Source: DASRBO01 sp035653595 (GTDB taxonomy: Bacteria; Actinomycetota; Acidimicrobiia; Acidimicrobiales; JAJPHE01). From it: 50,623 nucleotides of DNA. Position 1 is the first letter of the stretch. Each line of letters opens with the position of its first letter. The translations under genes and the position numbers were made by a program. Below are positions 23,339-30,491 of this stretch, piece after piece. The stretch covers positions 1-50,623 of the forward strand of contig DASRBO010000136.1 in NCBI GenBank assembly GCA_035653595.1. The letters are read 5' to 3'. Under the pieces are notes generated by a model. The model was not told the DNA's origin. It made no database searches and was given only the letters and a program-made list of their open reading frames with translations.

Positions 23339-23815
23339 ATGGGCGGGCCTGAAGCGCCCTCGGGGGTCCAGCGGGACCGGGCCCGCCGCCGGTCGGTGCT
23401 GGCCAGCATCGCCGCTGGCGGCGCCCTGGGGACGCTGGCCCGCTACCTGCTTGCCTCCGTCGTCCACCGCAGCCCGGGCAGCTTCCCGTGGGCGACCTTC
23501 TGGACCAATGTGACCGGCAGCTTTGTGCTGGGCTTGGTCCTGGTGCTGATCCTCGAGCGCTTCCCCCCGACCCGCTACCTGCGGGCCTTCATCGCCACCG
23601 GCTTCTGTGGGGCGTTCACGACCTTCTCGACCTTGGCCGTGGAGACCGAGCTCCTGGTCCGTTCGGGTCACGCCGCTGTGGCGCTCACCTATGCCGGAGT
23701 CAGCTTGGCCGCCGGGCTGGTGGCGGTGTGGATGGGCATGGTCAGCGGCCGGCTGGTGCCTGCGGCCGAGCGGTTGGCGCCGCTGCTGCTGCGGCGAAGG
23801 AGCCGACGACGATGA
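23339..23815 (+). CDS. fluC: Fluoride efflux transporter FluC/CrcB, copy 1
   Basis: 158-residue Fluc-family fluoride channel that exports F- passively from the cytoplasm. It shows four hydrophobic helices and the hallmark segments GGALGTLARYLL, WATFWTNVTGSFVLG (the conserved Asn and Gly-Ser-Phe), and GFCGAFTTFSTLAVE, with the Phe-box and Na+-binding TM3 break. The N-terminus is extended by about 20 polar residues, and the C-terminus by a basic RRRSRRR tail. Flucs act as antiparallel dual-topology dimers; the second copy two genes later may pair with it. The stop overlaps the next gene (ATGA). The start has no SD. Expression may depend on coupling to translation of the riboswitch-driven frame that ends 14 nt inside it. 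Confidence 0.95.
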   Translation: MGGPEAPSGVQRDRARRRSVLASIAAGGALGTLARYLLASVVHRSPGSFPWATFWTNVTGSFVLGLVLVLILERFPPTRYLRAFIATGFCGAFTTFSTLAVETELLVRSGHAAVALTYAGVSLAAGLVAVWMGMVSGRLVPAAERLAPLLLRRRSRRR

Positions 23816-24156
23816 TGGCGGCGCCATCTCTCGCCAAGCTGACCATCATCTTGGGCCGGAGCCAGCACTTCCATCACCACTCCACCGCTCTGGAGATCGT
23901 CCGGCTGGCCCGGCGGCGCCGTATGGCGGGGGCGACGGTGCTGGTCGGGGTGGAGGGCTACGGCTCCTCCCACCGCCTGCACACGGTGTCAGCCGGATCG
24001 CTGGCCGGGGCGGTGTCGTTCGTCGTCGTGGTGGTCGACGACGTCGCCCGCCTCGCCGGGCTCCTCGAGGCCGTTACCCCGTTGGTGCAGGGCCACGGGA
24101 CGGTGGTGGTGGAGGAGGTCGAGGCGGTGTCCGGGTGGCGGCCGGTGCAGCCATGA
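23812..24156 (+). CDS. DUF190 (PII-like) protein, second copy
   Basis: 114 residues, with the DUF190 pattern LTIILGRSQHFHHHSTALEIV, RRMAGATVLVGVEGYGSSHRLHT and VSFVVVVVDDVARLAGLLEAV, then TVVVEEVEAV. The His-rich FHHHS loop replaces the DR-GG/APGG loop of the first copy and could be a metal or ligand site. It starts by ATGA overlap with fluC1 and ends by ATGA overlap with fluC2, so the three genes are translated as a coupled unit. Its role is probably regulatory or accessory to fluoride export. It diverges strongly from the reversed copy at 22938-23303, so they are not a recent duplicate. Confidence 0.9.
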   Translation: MMAAPSLAKLTIILGRSQHFHHHSTALEIVRLARRRRMAGATVLVGVEGYGSSHRLHTVSAGSLAGAVSFVVVVVDDVARLAGLLEAVTPLVQGHGTVVVEEVEAVSGWRPVQP

Positions 24157-24530
24157 CGGCGGGCGACGTTGTCGGGGTGATGGCCGCCGGGGCGATCGGC
24201 GCCCCGGCCCGCTACCTGGTCGACTCCTGGGTGGGCCGGCGCACCTCGGGCTCGTTCCCCTGGGCCACCCTGCTCATCAACGTCTCGGGCTCGTTCCTGT
24301 TCGGCCTGCTGACCGGCCTCACCGCCGGGCGCCTCCTGTCGGAGCAGTCCAGGCTGGTGCTCGGGACCGGGTTCTGCGGGGCCTACACGACCTTCTCCAC
24401 CTTCACCTTCGAGAGCGCCGGCCTGCTGGGTGAGGGGGCCGTGCTGTCAGCTGTGCTCAACATCACCGGCAGCGTGGTCATGGCCGTTCTGGCGGCGGCG
24501 GCCGGCCTGCAGCTAGCCGCCGCCGTGTGA
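24153..24530 (+). CDS. fluC: Fluoride efflux transporter FluC/CrcB, copy 2
   Basis: 125-residue Fluc channel, a more canonical length than copy 1. It has GAIGAPARYLVDSW, WATLLINVSGSFLFG, GTGFCGAYTTFSTFTFE and a fourth helix SVVMAVLAAAAGL. The ATG overlaps the DUF190 stop (ATGA). Many actinobacteria and firmicutes carry two fluC genes whose products form heterodimers; here the conserved Asn, TTFST and Phe residues are intact in both, so each could also be a functional homodimer. The operon ends after this gene, 84 nt before the next start, with GC-rich inverted sequence near 24550-24575. Confidence 0.95.
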   Translation: MTAGDVVGVMAAGAIGAPARYLVDSWVGRRTSGSFPWATLLINVSGSFLFGLLTGLTAGRLLSEQSRLVLGTGFCGAYTTFSTFTFESAGLLGEGAVLSAVLNITGSVVMAVLAAAAGLQLAAAV

Positions 24531-24601
24531 GCCCGGCCCGGCAGCTGGCCGCCGCCCGGAGCCCGGCGGGGATTTCGACGGCTGCGGAGCGGTTGCGGCC
24601 G

Positions 24602-24607
24602 TAGCAT
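24602..24607 (+). promoter_or_regulatory. -10 element TAGCAT for a leaderless gene
   Basis: TAGCAT ends 7 nt before the GTG at 24615. The ATG at 24606 lies inside the hexamer and so would not be in the transcript; the GTG is therefore preferred as start. Confidence 0.55.
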
Positions 24608-24614
24608 GGACCGC

Positions 24615-25022
24615 GTGGGTGAGTGGTTCACCATCGAGGTGCTCAACGGCTCCTCGTCGGCCCGCCCCTGGTACGAGGCCTACGGGGACCTCCTGGTCGG
24701 GATCGCCGTGTCCAACGGGGCCCTGGAGTGGGACTGGCAACAGCACCCGTGGGGCTGCCTGCTCGAGCTGGAGTTCCCGAGCGAGACGGAGTGGGAGCGT
24801 TTCAGGGCCTTCCCGGCGGTGGCCGCCGCCCTCGACGCCGTGCCCGATCCGGTGAACGGCCTGATCGTCCACCCCGGCCGCGGTGGCAGCTCGGGGTCGC
24901 GCTGGCCCCGCCGCCCGCGGCCGCTGGCGGGATCGGGATCGGCGGCGCTGCCCGAACCAGAGGACGATCGGTCGGACTCCGACGAGGAGAAATCGCCGAC
25001 CGTGCTGATCCGACCGGCGTAG
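24615..25022 (+). CDS. Uncharacterised protein with conserved-looking N-terminal domain
   Basis: 135 residues from GTG 24615. Not recognised. The first 85 residues look like a compact alpha/beta domain (VGEWFTIEVLNGSS, YEAYGDLLVGIAVS, WDWQQHPWGCLLELEF, EWERFRAFPAVAAALDAV) rich in Trp. The remaining 50 are low-complexity and charged (PRRPRPLAGSG, EPEDDRSDSDEEKS). It could be a ligand-binding or regulatory domain; no catalytic motif is visible. The stop codon TAG is part of the TAGTCT hexamer that probably starts the T-box leader of the AspRS gene. It lies between the fluoride operon and aspS, but its own promoter makes a link to either uncertain. Confidence 0.7.
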   Translation: MGEWFTIEVLNGSSSARPWYEAYGDLLVGIAVSNGALEWDWQQHPWGCLLELEFPSETEWERFRAFPAVAAALDAVPDPVNGLIVHPGRGGSSGSRWPRRPRPLAGSGSAALPEPEDDRSDSDEEKSPTVLIRPA

Positions 25023-25025
25023 TCT
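25020..25025 (+). promoter_or_regulatory. -10 element TAGTCT of the T-box leader
   Basis: TAGTCT includes the TAG stop of the preceding gene. Transcription would start near 25031-25033, at the base of the leader's first stem. Confidence 0.45.
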
Positions 25026-25032
25026 CACCTCC

Positions 25033-25168
25033 GCCTGGCGGCGGAGATGAGGAGTGACGCCCTCGGAGCCGCCGGGAGCGAATGAGGCCGTCGCTGCGGC
25101 GACGGTGAAGTGCGGTGGTACCGCGAGCCCCCCTCGCCCGCACATCTGGGACCCGTTCTGGATGGAGG
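25033..25168 (+). ncRNA. T-box leader, probably translational type, upstream of aspS
   Basis: The T-box sequence GGTGGTACCGCG (25114-25125), preceded by GAAGTGC, is the signature that pairs with the tRNA CCA end. Upstream is a short Stem I: CCTGGCGGC (25033-25041) pairs with GCCGCCGGG (25068-25076). It encloses AGTGACGC, which could hold a GAC (Asp) specifier at 25056-25058; that codon is tentative. Downstream, CCTCGCC (25132-25138) can pair with GGTGAGG (25167-25173) next to the SD GGAGG (25164-25168), which suggests control of translation, as in other actinobacterial T-boxes with short Stem I. No U-tract terminator is seen. Uncharged tRNA would open the SD of the synthetase gene. Confidence 0.85.
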
Positions 25169-25174
25169 TGAGGT

Positions 25175-26470
25175 GTGGAGCGAACCCTGAGCAGCGAGAT
25201 CGGTGCCCACCAGGGCGGGCGCGTCCGACTGTGCGGCTGGCTGCACCACCAGCGCCGCCTGGGCCAGGTCTCCTTCCTGCTGGTGCGCGACCGGGCGGGC
25301 ATCGCCCAGGTGGTCGTCACCGACGAGGCGACCAGGGCGGAGGCCGACCGGTTGGTGGCCGAAACGGTGGTGGAGGTGTGCGGAGTGGTCGAGGCCAGCG
25401 ATCAGGCGCCGGCCGGGTTCGAGATCCACCAGCCGTCGGTTTCGGTGATCGCCGCGCCCGCCGACACGCCGCCGTTCGAGTTGCGCCGGCGGAAGCTTCC
25501 GGCCCAGCTGCCGACCCTGCTCGACCACGCCGCTGTGGCCCTGCGCCATCCTCAGCGGCGGGCGGTCGCCGCCCTGGCCGCCGCCTCCGCCCACGGCTTC
25601 CGCGCCAGCCTCGACGAGCTCGGCTTCACCGAGGTGCACACCCCGAAGGTGGTGGCGGCGGCGACCGAGGGCGGGGCCAACGTGTTCCCGGTCGACTGGT
25701 TCGGACGCCAGGCCTTCCTGGCCCAGAGCCCCCAGTTCTACAAGCAGACCATGGTCGGGGTCTTCGAGCGGGTCTACGAGGTGGCGCCGGTGTTCAGGGC
25801 CGAGCCGCACAACACCGCCCGTCATCTGGCCCAGTACCTCTCGATGGATGCGGAGATGGGCTTCATCGCCGACCACACCGAGGTCATGGCGGTACTGGAC
25901 CGGGTCCTCGCCGGCATGCTCAGCGCCATCGGGGAGCGGGCCCGCCCCGCCCTCGAGCTGCTCGAGCTCGAGCTGCCGACGGTGCCTGAGCGGATCCCCG
26001 TCGTCGAGTTCCGCCACGCCCAGCACCTGATCGAGGAGGCGACGGGGGAACCGGTGGTGGGCGAGCCCGATCTCTCCCCCGCCCACGAGCGCTGGCTCGG
26101 GGACTGGGCCAGGAACCACCACGGCTCAGACTTCGTCTACGTGGTCGGCTATCCGATGGCCAAACGGCCCTTCTACACCCACCCGAGCCCGGCCGATCCG
26201 GCCGCGTCGAACAGCTTCGATCTGCTCTTTCGCGGCCTCGAGCTGGTGACGGGAGGCCAGCGCCTCCACCGCTACGAGGACTACCTCGCCGCCCTGGGCG
26301 GTGCCGAGCTCGACCCCTACCGCGGTTACCTGGAGGCCTTCAGGTACGGCATGCCGCCCCACGGTGGCTTCGCCATCGGCCTCGAACGCTGGGTGGCCCG
26401 CCTCACTGACGCGGTCAACGTCCGCGAGGTGGCGCTCTTCCCCCGCGACATGCAGCGGCTGGTGCCCTGA
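25175..26470 (+). CDS. aspS: Aspartyl-tRNA synthetase, archaeal-type (probably non-discriminating AspRS2)
   Basis: 431-residue class IIb synthetase, much shorter than the bacterial AspRS (about 590) because it lacks the GAD insertion. The N-terminal OB fold (GGRVRLCGWLHHQRRLG) binds the anticodon. The catalytic domain has motif 2 (VFRAEPHNTARHLAQY) and motif 3 (GGFAIGLERWVARL), and the archaeal-like SPQFYKQ, GVFERVYEVAPV and MDAEMGF. Such AspRS2 enzymes in bacteria often charge both tRNA-Asp and tRNA-Asn, the latter corrected by GatCAB. A kinship to AsnRS is possible, but the archaeal AspRS type fits better. The GTG start has GGAGG 6 nt upstream, and the gene sits under a T-box leader. A perfect hairpin follows the stop. 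Confidence 0.88.
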   Translation: MERTLSSEIGAHQGGRVRLCGWLHHQRRLGQVSFLLVRDRAGIAQVVVTDEATRAEADRLVAETVVEVCGVVEASDQAPAGFEIHQPSVSVIAAPADTPPFELRRRKLPAQLPTLLDHAAVALRHPQRRAVAALAAASAHGFRASLDELGFTEVHTPKVVAAATEGGANVFPVDWFGRQAFLAQSPQFYKQTMVGVFERVYEVAPVFRAEPHNTARHLAQYLSMDAEMGFIADHTEVMAVLDRVLAGMLSAIGERARPALELLELELPTVPERIPVVEFRHAQHLIEEATGEPVVGEPDLSPAHERWLGDWARNHHGSDFVYVVGYPMAKRPFYTHPSPADPAASNSFDLLFRGLELVTGGQRLHRYEDYLAALGGAELDPYRGYLEAFRYGMPPHGGFAIGLERWVARLTDAVNVREVALFPRDMQRLVP

Positions 26471-26488
26471 GCCGGGGTCCGAGCTGGT

Positions 26489-26516
26489 GCCGGGCGGTCC
26501 GTACCGGCCGCCCGGC
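26489..26516. terminator. Bidirectional hairpin between aspS and the patatin gene
   Basis: GCCGGGCGG (26489-26497) pairs perfectly with CCGCCCGGC (26508-26516) over a 10-nt loop. It lies in the 51-nt gap between the two convergent genes, so it may end both transcripts. There is no U-tract. Confidence 0.55.
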
Positions 26517-26521
26517 GATGA

Positions 26522-27412
26522 TCAGTCGGTCCAGAACGACCGCAGGCGGTCGGCCTCCCGCTTGCCCTGGCGCGCCCCGGCCTCCGCCGCCTCCAGCAGA
26601 CGGCTCCCGTCCATGAGGTTGATCCCCAGCACCTCGGCGGCCTCGTCGTCGGGAGCGATCGTCTCGATCTTGCCTCCGGCCGACTGGATGGCGGCCAGCT
26701 CGGCCTCGCGGGTCTGGCGCATCCGCTCGGCCCACTCCGCCCCCATGGCCGGCCGGCGGTTGCCGGCCATCAGGGTGACGATGAGGACCCGGTCGTGGCC
26801 CTGGGCCAGATCGGCGTTGGTGCCCGAGCGCATGCCGCCGTCGATGTAGCGCTGACCCTTGATGGTGATGGGGGGGAACAGGCCGGGCACGGCGCAGCTG
26901 GAGGCCACGGCCCGGTCCAGCTCCACCCCCGCCTCGGCGTTCCAGACCACGAACTCGCCCGACTCGGCGTTGACGGCGGTGCAGGCATAGCCGGCGGGCC
27001 ACCCCTCGCCCTTGAGGTACCCGAAGGCGGCCAGGAAGCCTTCCTCGGGACCGGTGTCGGCCTCGAGGGCGTAGCGGCCGATCTGGCGCCGACGCTCCTC
27101 GGGCGAGGCATCGGGAGCCCCGGCCATCACCTGCATGAGCTTGGCCATCCGCTCCGCCGGTGGCTGGGCGCCGCCGCCGGCCCGACCGGTGGAGACGCCC
27201 TGGGCCGAGGGCGCCGACCGGTAGCGGGCGATCTGGTCGTGCAGATCCCGTCCCAGCTTCACCTGGGCCCCGACGGCGGAGCCGGCCGAGGTTCCCACCA
27301 CGAAGTCGGCGTGCCGGAGCTCTACCCCGGCGTCGGCCAGCCCGGCCACCAGGCCGGACTGCCACGCGATCCCCACCGACCCACCCCCGCTAAGCACCAG
27401 TGCTCGAGTCAT
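26522..27412 (-). CDS. Patatin-like phospholipase family protein
   Basis: 296 residues. The catalytic dyad and oxyanion hole are visible: SGGGSVG at the N-terminus (oxyanion loop), the nucleophile Ser in GTSAGS, and the DGG motif in YIDGGMRSG. Bacterial patatins hydrolyse acyl esters of phospholipids or acyl-CoA-like substrates, and many are membrane-associated; no signal peptide or helix is visible. ATG 27412 is preceded by GGAGAAG at 9 nt. A TTG at 27430 is the alternative start but would overlap that SD. It lies 49 nt after the PhyH-family gene and may share its transcript. The substrate is unknown. Confidence 0.92.
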   Translation of the reverse strand: MTRALVLSGGGSVGIAWQSGLVAGLADAGVELRHADFVVGTSAGSAVGAQVKLGRDLHDQIARYRSAPSAQGVSTGRAGGGAQPPAERMAKLMQVMAGAPDASPEERRRQIGRYALEADTGPEEGFLAAFGYLKGEGWPAGYACTAVNAESGEFVVWNAEAGVELDRAVASSCAVPGLFPPITIKGQRYIDGGMRSGTNADLAQGHDRVLIVTLMAGNRRPAMGAEWAERMRQTREAELAAIQSAGGKIETIAPDDEAAEVLGINLMDGSRLLEAAEAGARQGKREADRLRSFWTD

Positions 27413-27461
27413 ACCGGCATTCTTCTCCAATCGGGCGCGGTCGTGTCGTCCCGACTCCTGC

Positions 27462-28340
27462 TCAGCCGTGCTGGCTGCGGGAGGCCTCGTAGCCCATCCT
27501 GGTCATGTCGGGGCCTTCCTCGCCCCAGCCGTAGGTGAGCTCGGAGCCCATCAGGCGGGCGAAGCGGGGACCGAGGCGGGCGATCTGGTCCTCGGCGGCG
27601 ACGGCCGAGCCGAACCGCTCCTGGGTGGCCAGGTAGCGCCGGCAGAAGTAGACGGCCAGGTTGACCCGGAGCCCGGGCGTCAGCCTCGGGTAGGAGCCGT
27701 GCCAGGTGTTGCCGTGGAACACGATGGCCGAGCCGGCCGGCACCTCGACGGGGATGGCGTCGGGGTTGCCGTCCTCGCCGCCGAGGCGGACCTCGGGGCC
27801 CACCGGGTGCCGGCACAGGCGGTGGCTGCCGGGCACGACGGCGAAGGCGCCCGACTCCCTCGTGTAGTCGCTCAGCACGTAGTTGCAGTTGGCGACCTGG
27901 GCGAAGGCCGGGAAGGGCGAGGGGATCCCGTTGCCGTTGTCGCTGTGCAGGGCGAGGGGCCGCTTGCCCGGCCCCTTCACATGCGAGGTCATGCTCGAGA
28001 GAAGGCAGCTGCGGCCCAGGAGGTAGGTGATGAGGGCGAGCGGTCGCTCGTTCAGCACCGCATGCTCGAAGGCCTCGCCCCGGAAGAGCAGGTAGTGCGC
28101 CATGTTGAGCTCCGGGTGGGTCTCACCCGTGTCGGGGTCCGGCCTACGGCCGGTGCGCTGCTGGAGGGCGTCGAAGATCCCCTGGCGCAGGGCCTCCACC
28201 GTGTCGGGCGATATGGCGTTCTCGATGACGGTGAAGCCGAAGGCCTCCAGCTCGAGGGCGTTGCGCTCCAGGCCCAGCCGCTCGATGTCGGCGAAGCTCT
28301 CGTTTAGCTCCTTGGTCGCCCGCCAGTTACCGATCTCCAT
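27462..28340 (-). CDS. Phytanoyl-CoA dioxygenase (PhyH) family protein
   Basis: 292-residue Fe(II)/2-oxoglutarate-dependent oxygenase of the PhyH family. The iron-binding facial triad is H132 and D134 (ALHSDNG) with the distal His214 (NTWHGSYPR). Arg225 (GLRVNLAV) is placed to bind 2-oxoglutarate. The double-stranded beta-helix core is apparent between residues about 100 and 235. The family hydroxylates lipids, halogenated or secondary metabolites; the substrate cannot be inferred. ATG 28340 has GGAGGGGG 8 nt upstream. It is followed by the patatin gene and preceded by an F420 oxidoreductase on the same strand. Together they may modify a lipophilic compound, which is only a suggestion. Confidence 0.92.
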   Translation of the reverse strand: MEIGNWRATKELNESFADIERLGLERNALELEAFGFTVIENAISPDTVEALRQGIFDALQQRTGRRPDPDTGETHPELNMAHYLLFRGEAFEHAVLNERPLALITYLLGRSCLLSSMTSHVKGPGKRPLALHSDNGNGIPSPFPAFAQVANCNYVLSDYTRESGAFAVVPGSHRLCRHPVGPEVRLGGEDGNPDAIPVEVPAGSAIVFHGNTWHGSYPRLTPGLRVNLAVYFCRRYLATQERFGSAVAAEDQIARLGPRFARLMGSELTYGWGEEGPDMTRMGYEASRSQHG

Positions 28341-28436
28341 CGGTGGAACCCCCTCCCCAGCCGGCCGCCCCCGGCGGCGCCGACGGGGAACGATACCGGG
28401 CCAGGCCCGGTCCCCTCCGGTCGAGGGAAGGACTGC

Positions 28437-29351
28437 TCAGGCGGCCACCAGCTCCTCGAGCAGGGCACGGGTGCGCTGGCGGGAGGCGGCCCGGTCCGTC
28501 CCCACGGCGAAGATGGCCGCCCACACGTCGGTGGCTCCTGCGTCGAAGAGGTTCTGGATCTCCTTCCTGACCGTGGCCTCGTCGCCCGCGATGGCCGCCT
28601 CGGCCGGTCCGGGCGCCTCCCCGATGTCGAGGATGCGCCGGTAGTTGGGCAGGACGCCGTAGCCGGCGAACTGCTCGCCCGCCGCCTTGCGGGCCTCGGA
28701 GAGGTCCGAGTGCACGGCCACCGGCAGCCCGGCCACGATGCGGGGCTCGGGCCGCCCGGCGTCGGCCGCCGCCTTCCGGATGCGGGGACCCACGTGGCGC
28801 TCGATCGCCCGGGCGTTGGCCATCCAGCACACCGTCCCGTCCGCCATCTGCCCGGCCACCCGGAGCAGCCGCTTGCCCAGGGCGGCGATCAGCACGCTGA
28901 CGGGGGCGGCCGTCCCGGGCGGCCGGGCCCCGGTGCGCACCCGGAAGTCCTCGCCCTCGAAGTCCACCGCCTGGCCGGCCAGCGCCCGGGTGAGGATGGT
29001 GGTGTACTCCTCGGTGTGGCGCCCGGCGTGGTCGTAGGAGAGGCCGTAGAGGCCCTCGATGACCGGGGCGTGCGACGGCCCCACCCCCAGGGTGAAGCCC
29101 CGCCCGGCGGCCATGGCCGTGGCGGCCGCCCGCTGGGCCTGCATGAGGGGGTGGACCGGGTAGGTCTGCACGACCGAGGTCCCCAGCTCGATGCCGGTGG
29201 TCTCCCGTCCCACCACCGCGATCACCGCCAGGGGGTCGCCGGCGGTGGCCCCGGCGTACCACAGGCTGGTGAAGCCGGCCGCCTCGGCCGACTTGGCCTG
29301 CTCCACCATCCGGTCGATGTTGGAGCCCCCGCCGCTCAGTCCGATCCGCAT
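28437..29351 (-). CDS. F420-dependent LLM-class oxidoreductase (TIGR03564-like)
   Basis: 304-residue luciferase-like TIM barrel. Recognised segments are MRIGLSGGGSNIDRMVEQA, FTSLWYAGATAGDPL, TGIELGTSVVQTYPVHP, FTLGVGPSHAPVIEGLYGL and VSVLIAALGKRLLRVAGQMADG. The family members in actinobacteria use F420H2 for reduction of diverse substrates. ATG 29351 has GGAGGT 6 nt upstream. Length is normal and no truncation is seen. It is one of three such genes in the window, each of a different subgroup, which shows an F420-rich metabolism. The gene lies 113 nt downstream of the SpoU methyltransferase on the same strand. Confidence 0.92.
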   Translation of the reverse strand: MRIGLSGGGSNIDRMVEQAKSAEAAGFTSLWYAGATAGDPLAVIAVVGRETTGIELGTSVVQTYPVHPLMQAQRAAATAMAAGRGFTLGVGPSHAPVIEGLYGLSYDHAGRHTEEYTTILTRALAGQAVDFEGEDFRVRTGARPPGTAAPVSVLIAALGKRLLRVAGQMADGTVCWMANARAIERHVGPRIRKAAADAGRPEPRIVAGLPVAVHSDLSEARKAAGEQFAGYGVLPNYRRILDIGEAPGPAEAAIAGDEATVRKEIQNLFDAGATDVWAAIFAVGTDRAASRQRTRALLEELVAA

Positions 29352-29464
29352 TGATTACCTCCGCGTCCCCATGCCTCGTTCTCCCCGCAGCATGGCAGAG
29401 CCGGCCGGCCCCCGGCCGTGCCGGAGGCGCGGTGCCGCTGCCCCGGAGGCGCCCGGTGGGGGCG

Positions 29465-30298
29465 TCACGACCTGGCCGGACGGTCCGGCTCCTGCTGGTG
29501 GAGGGCGTGGTAGAGCAGCACGGCCACGGCGTGGCCGACGTTGAGGGAGTCGGCCTGTCCGAGCATCGGGATCGACACCCGCTCATCGGCGGCCGAGGAC
29601 CAAAGGTCGTCCAGGCCGAGGCGCTCGGAGCCCACCACGATGGCGGTGCGTTCGGGGTAGCGGACCGCCCCGTAGGACAGCTCGGCGTCCGGTGCCGCCG
29701 CCACCAGGTGGAATCGGTGCTGGCGCAGCCAGCGGAGCGCCTCGGTGGCTCCGCAGGCCACCACGGGCACGGAGAACACCGTTCCCATGCTCGCCTTCAC
29801 CAGGGTCGGGTGGGAGAGGCGGACGTGGCTTTCGGTCACCAGCACGGCGTCGGCGCCGGCGCCGTCGGCGCACCGGATGATGGTGCCGAGGTTTCCGGGC
29901 AGGCTCACTCCCGCCGCCACGACCACCCGGCTCGGGCCGCTCAACCCCACATCGGCCAGGCGCGCCGGTCGGGGGCGCCCGATGGCGGCGAGCCCGTCGG
30001 GTCCGTCGCGCTCGGTCATCCGTCTCATGGTGCGCTCGCTCACCCGGAACAGGGCCGCACCGCCCTCGCCGACGGCGGACAGGATCGTCGTCACCGTCGG
30101 GCCCCGGACCAGCTCGGGGCAGGCGAAGGCCGCCACCACCGGAACCGACGCATCGAGGGCGGCCTGCACCGCCCAGGCCCCCTGAAGGGTGCAGAACCGG
30201 TCGTCGCCGGCGCCGGATCGCTTGAGCCTCAGGTACCGGCGCACGGCCGGGTGGCCACTGCCGACCGCCGGTAGGCGGTCCCACGCCAACTCGGGCAT
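29465..30298 (-). CDS. TrmH/SpoU-family RNA 2'-O-methyltransferase
   Basis: 277 residues. An N-terminal substrate-binding domain (RYLRLKRSGAGDDRFCTLQGAWAV...) precedes the SPOUT knot with its three motifs: GNLGTIIRCADGAGADAVL (motif 1), IVVGSERLGL (motif 2) and IPMLGQADSLNVGHAVAVLLY (motif 3). It transfers methyl from SAM to a ribose 2'-OH in rRNA or tRNA; the target base is not predictable. ATG 30298 has AGGAGG 7 nt upstream, so a longer in-frame start is rejected. It is divergent from the DinB-fold gene, with a candidate small gene in the gap. Confidence 0.93.
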   Translation of the reverse strand: MPELAWDRLPAVGSGHPAVRRYLRLKRSGAGDDRFCTLQGAWAVQAALDASVPVVAAFACPELVRGPTVTTILSAVGEGGAALFRVSERTMRRMTERDGPDGLAAIGRPRPARLADVGLSGPSRVVVAAGVSLPGNLGTIIRCADGAGADAVLVTESHVRLSHPTLVKASMGTVFSVPVVACGATEALRWLRQHRFHLVAAAPDAELSYGAVRYPERTAIVVGSERLGLDDLWSSAADERVSIPMLGQADSLNVGHAVAVLLYHALHQQEPDRPARS

Positions 30299-30353
30299 CG
30301 CCCGACCTCCTGTCAATCAAGGCAGGAGGTTCCGGGGCGCGCCGGGGCTCAGA

Positions 30354-30491
30354 TCACCTGGCCGGCTCGGGGCGGCGCGCCGTATCTCCCGCCGCTTCCT
30401 CCGACACGGGGTGGAAGCGGCGGGGGCCAAGTGTCGCCTTGGCCATCTCGTCTCCGAAGTCGGGCTCTTCGCCGACCTGGCGGCATCGCAT
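30354..30491 (-). CDS. Candidate small leaderless gene (45 residues)
   Basis: On the minus strand, TACCGT (30505-30500) is followed 8 nt later by an ATG opening a 45-codon frame to a TGA at 30354. This is the same promoter-start spacing as known genes here. The peptide starts MRCRQVGEEPDFGDEM, contains KATLGPRRFHPVSEE, and ends RRPEPAR; it is charged, with no membrane segment or known motif. The gap otherwise holds no gene. A perfect 12-bp inverted repeat lies inside the frame, which could argue for an RNA element instead. Not recognised; comparison with related genomes would decide. Confidence 0.35.
   Translation of the reverse strand: MRCRQVGEEPDFGDEMAKATLGPRRFHPVSEEAAGDTARRPEPAR
30388..30424. 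repeat. Perfect 12-bp inverted repeat in the divergent gap
   Basis: CCCGCCGCTTCC (30388-30399) and GGAAGCGGCGGG (30413-30424) form a hairpin with a 13-nt loop. It lies between the divergent methyltransferase and DinB-fold genes, inside the candidate small gene. It may be a terminator, an operator or simply part of coding sequence. Confidence 0.6.

Noticed and set aside
22972..23352. 126-codon plus-strand frame starting at the riboswitch-controlled GTG, as a real protein gene
   Set aside because: Its sequence is Ser/Arg-rich low complexity, the typical shadow of an antisense GC-rich gene, and the opposite strand encodes a clear DUF190 protein. It is kept only as part of the inversion finding.
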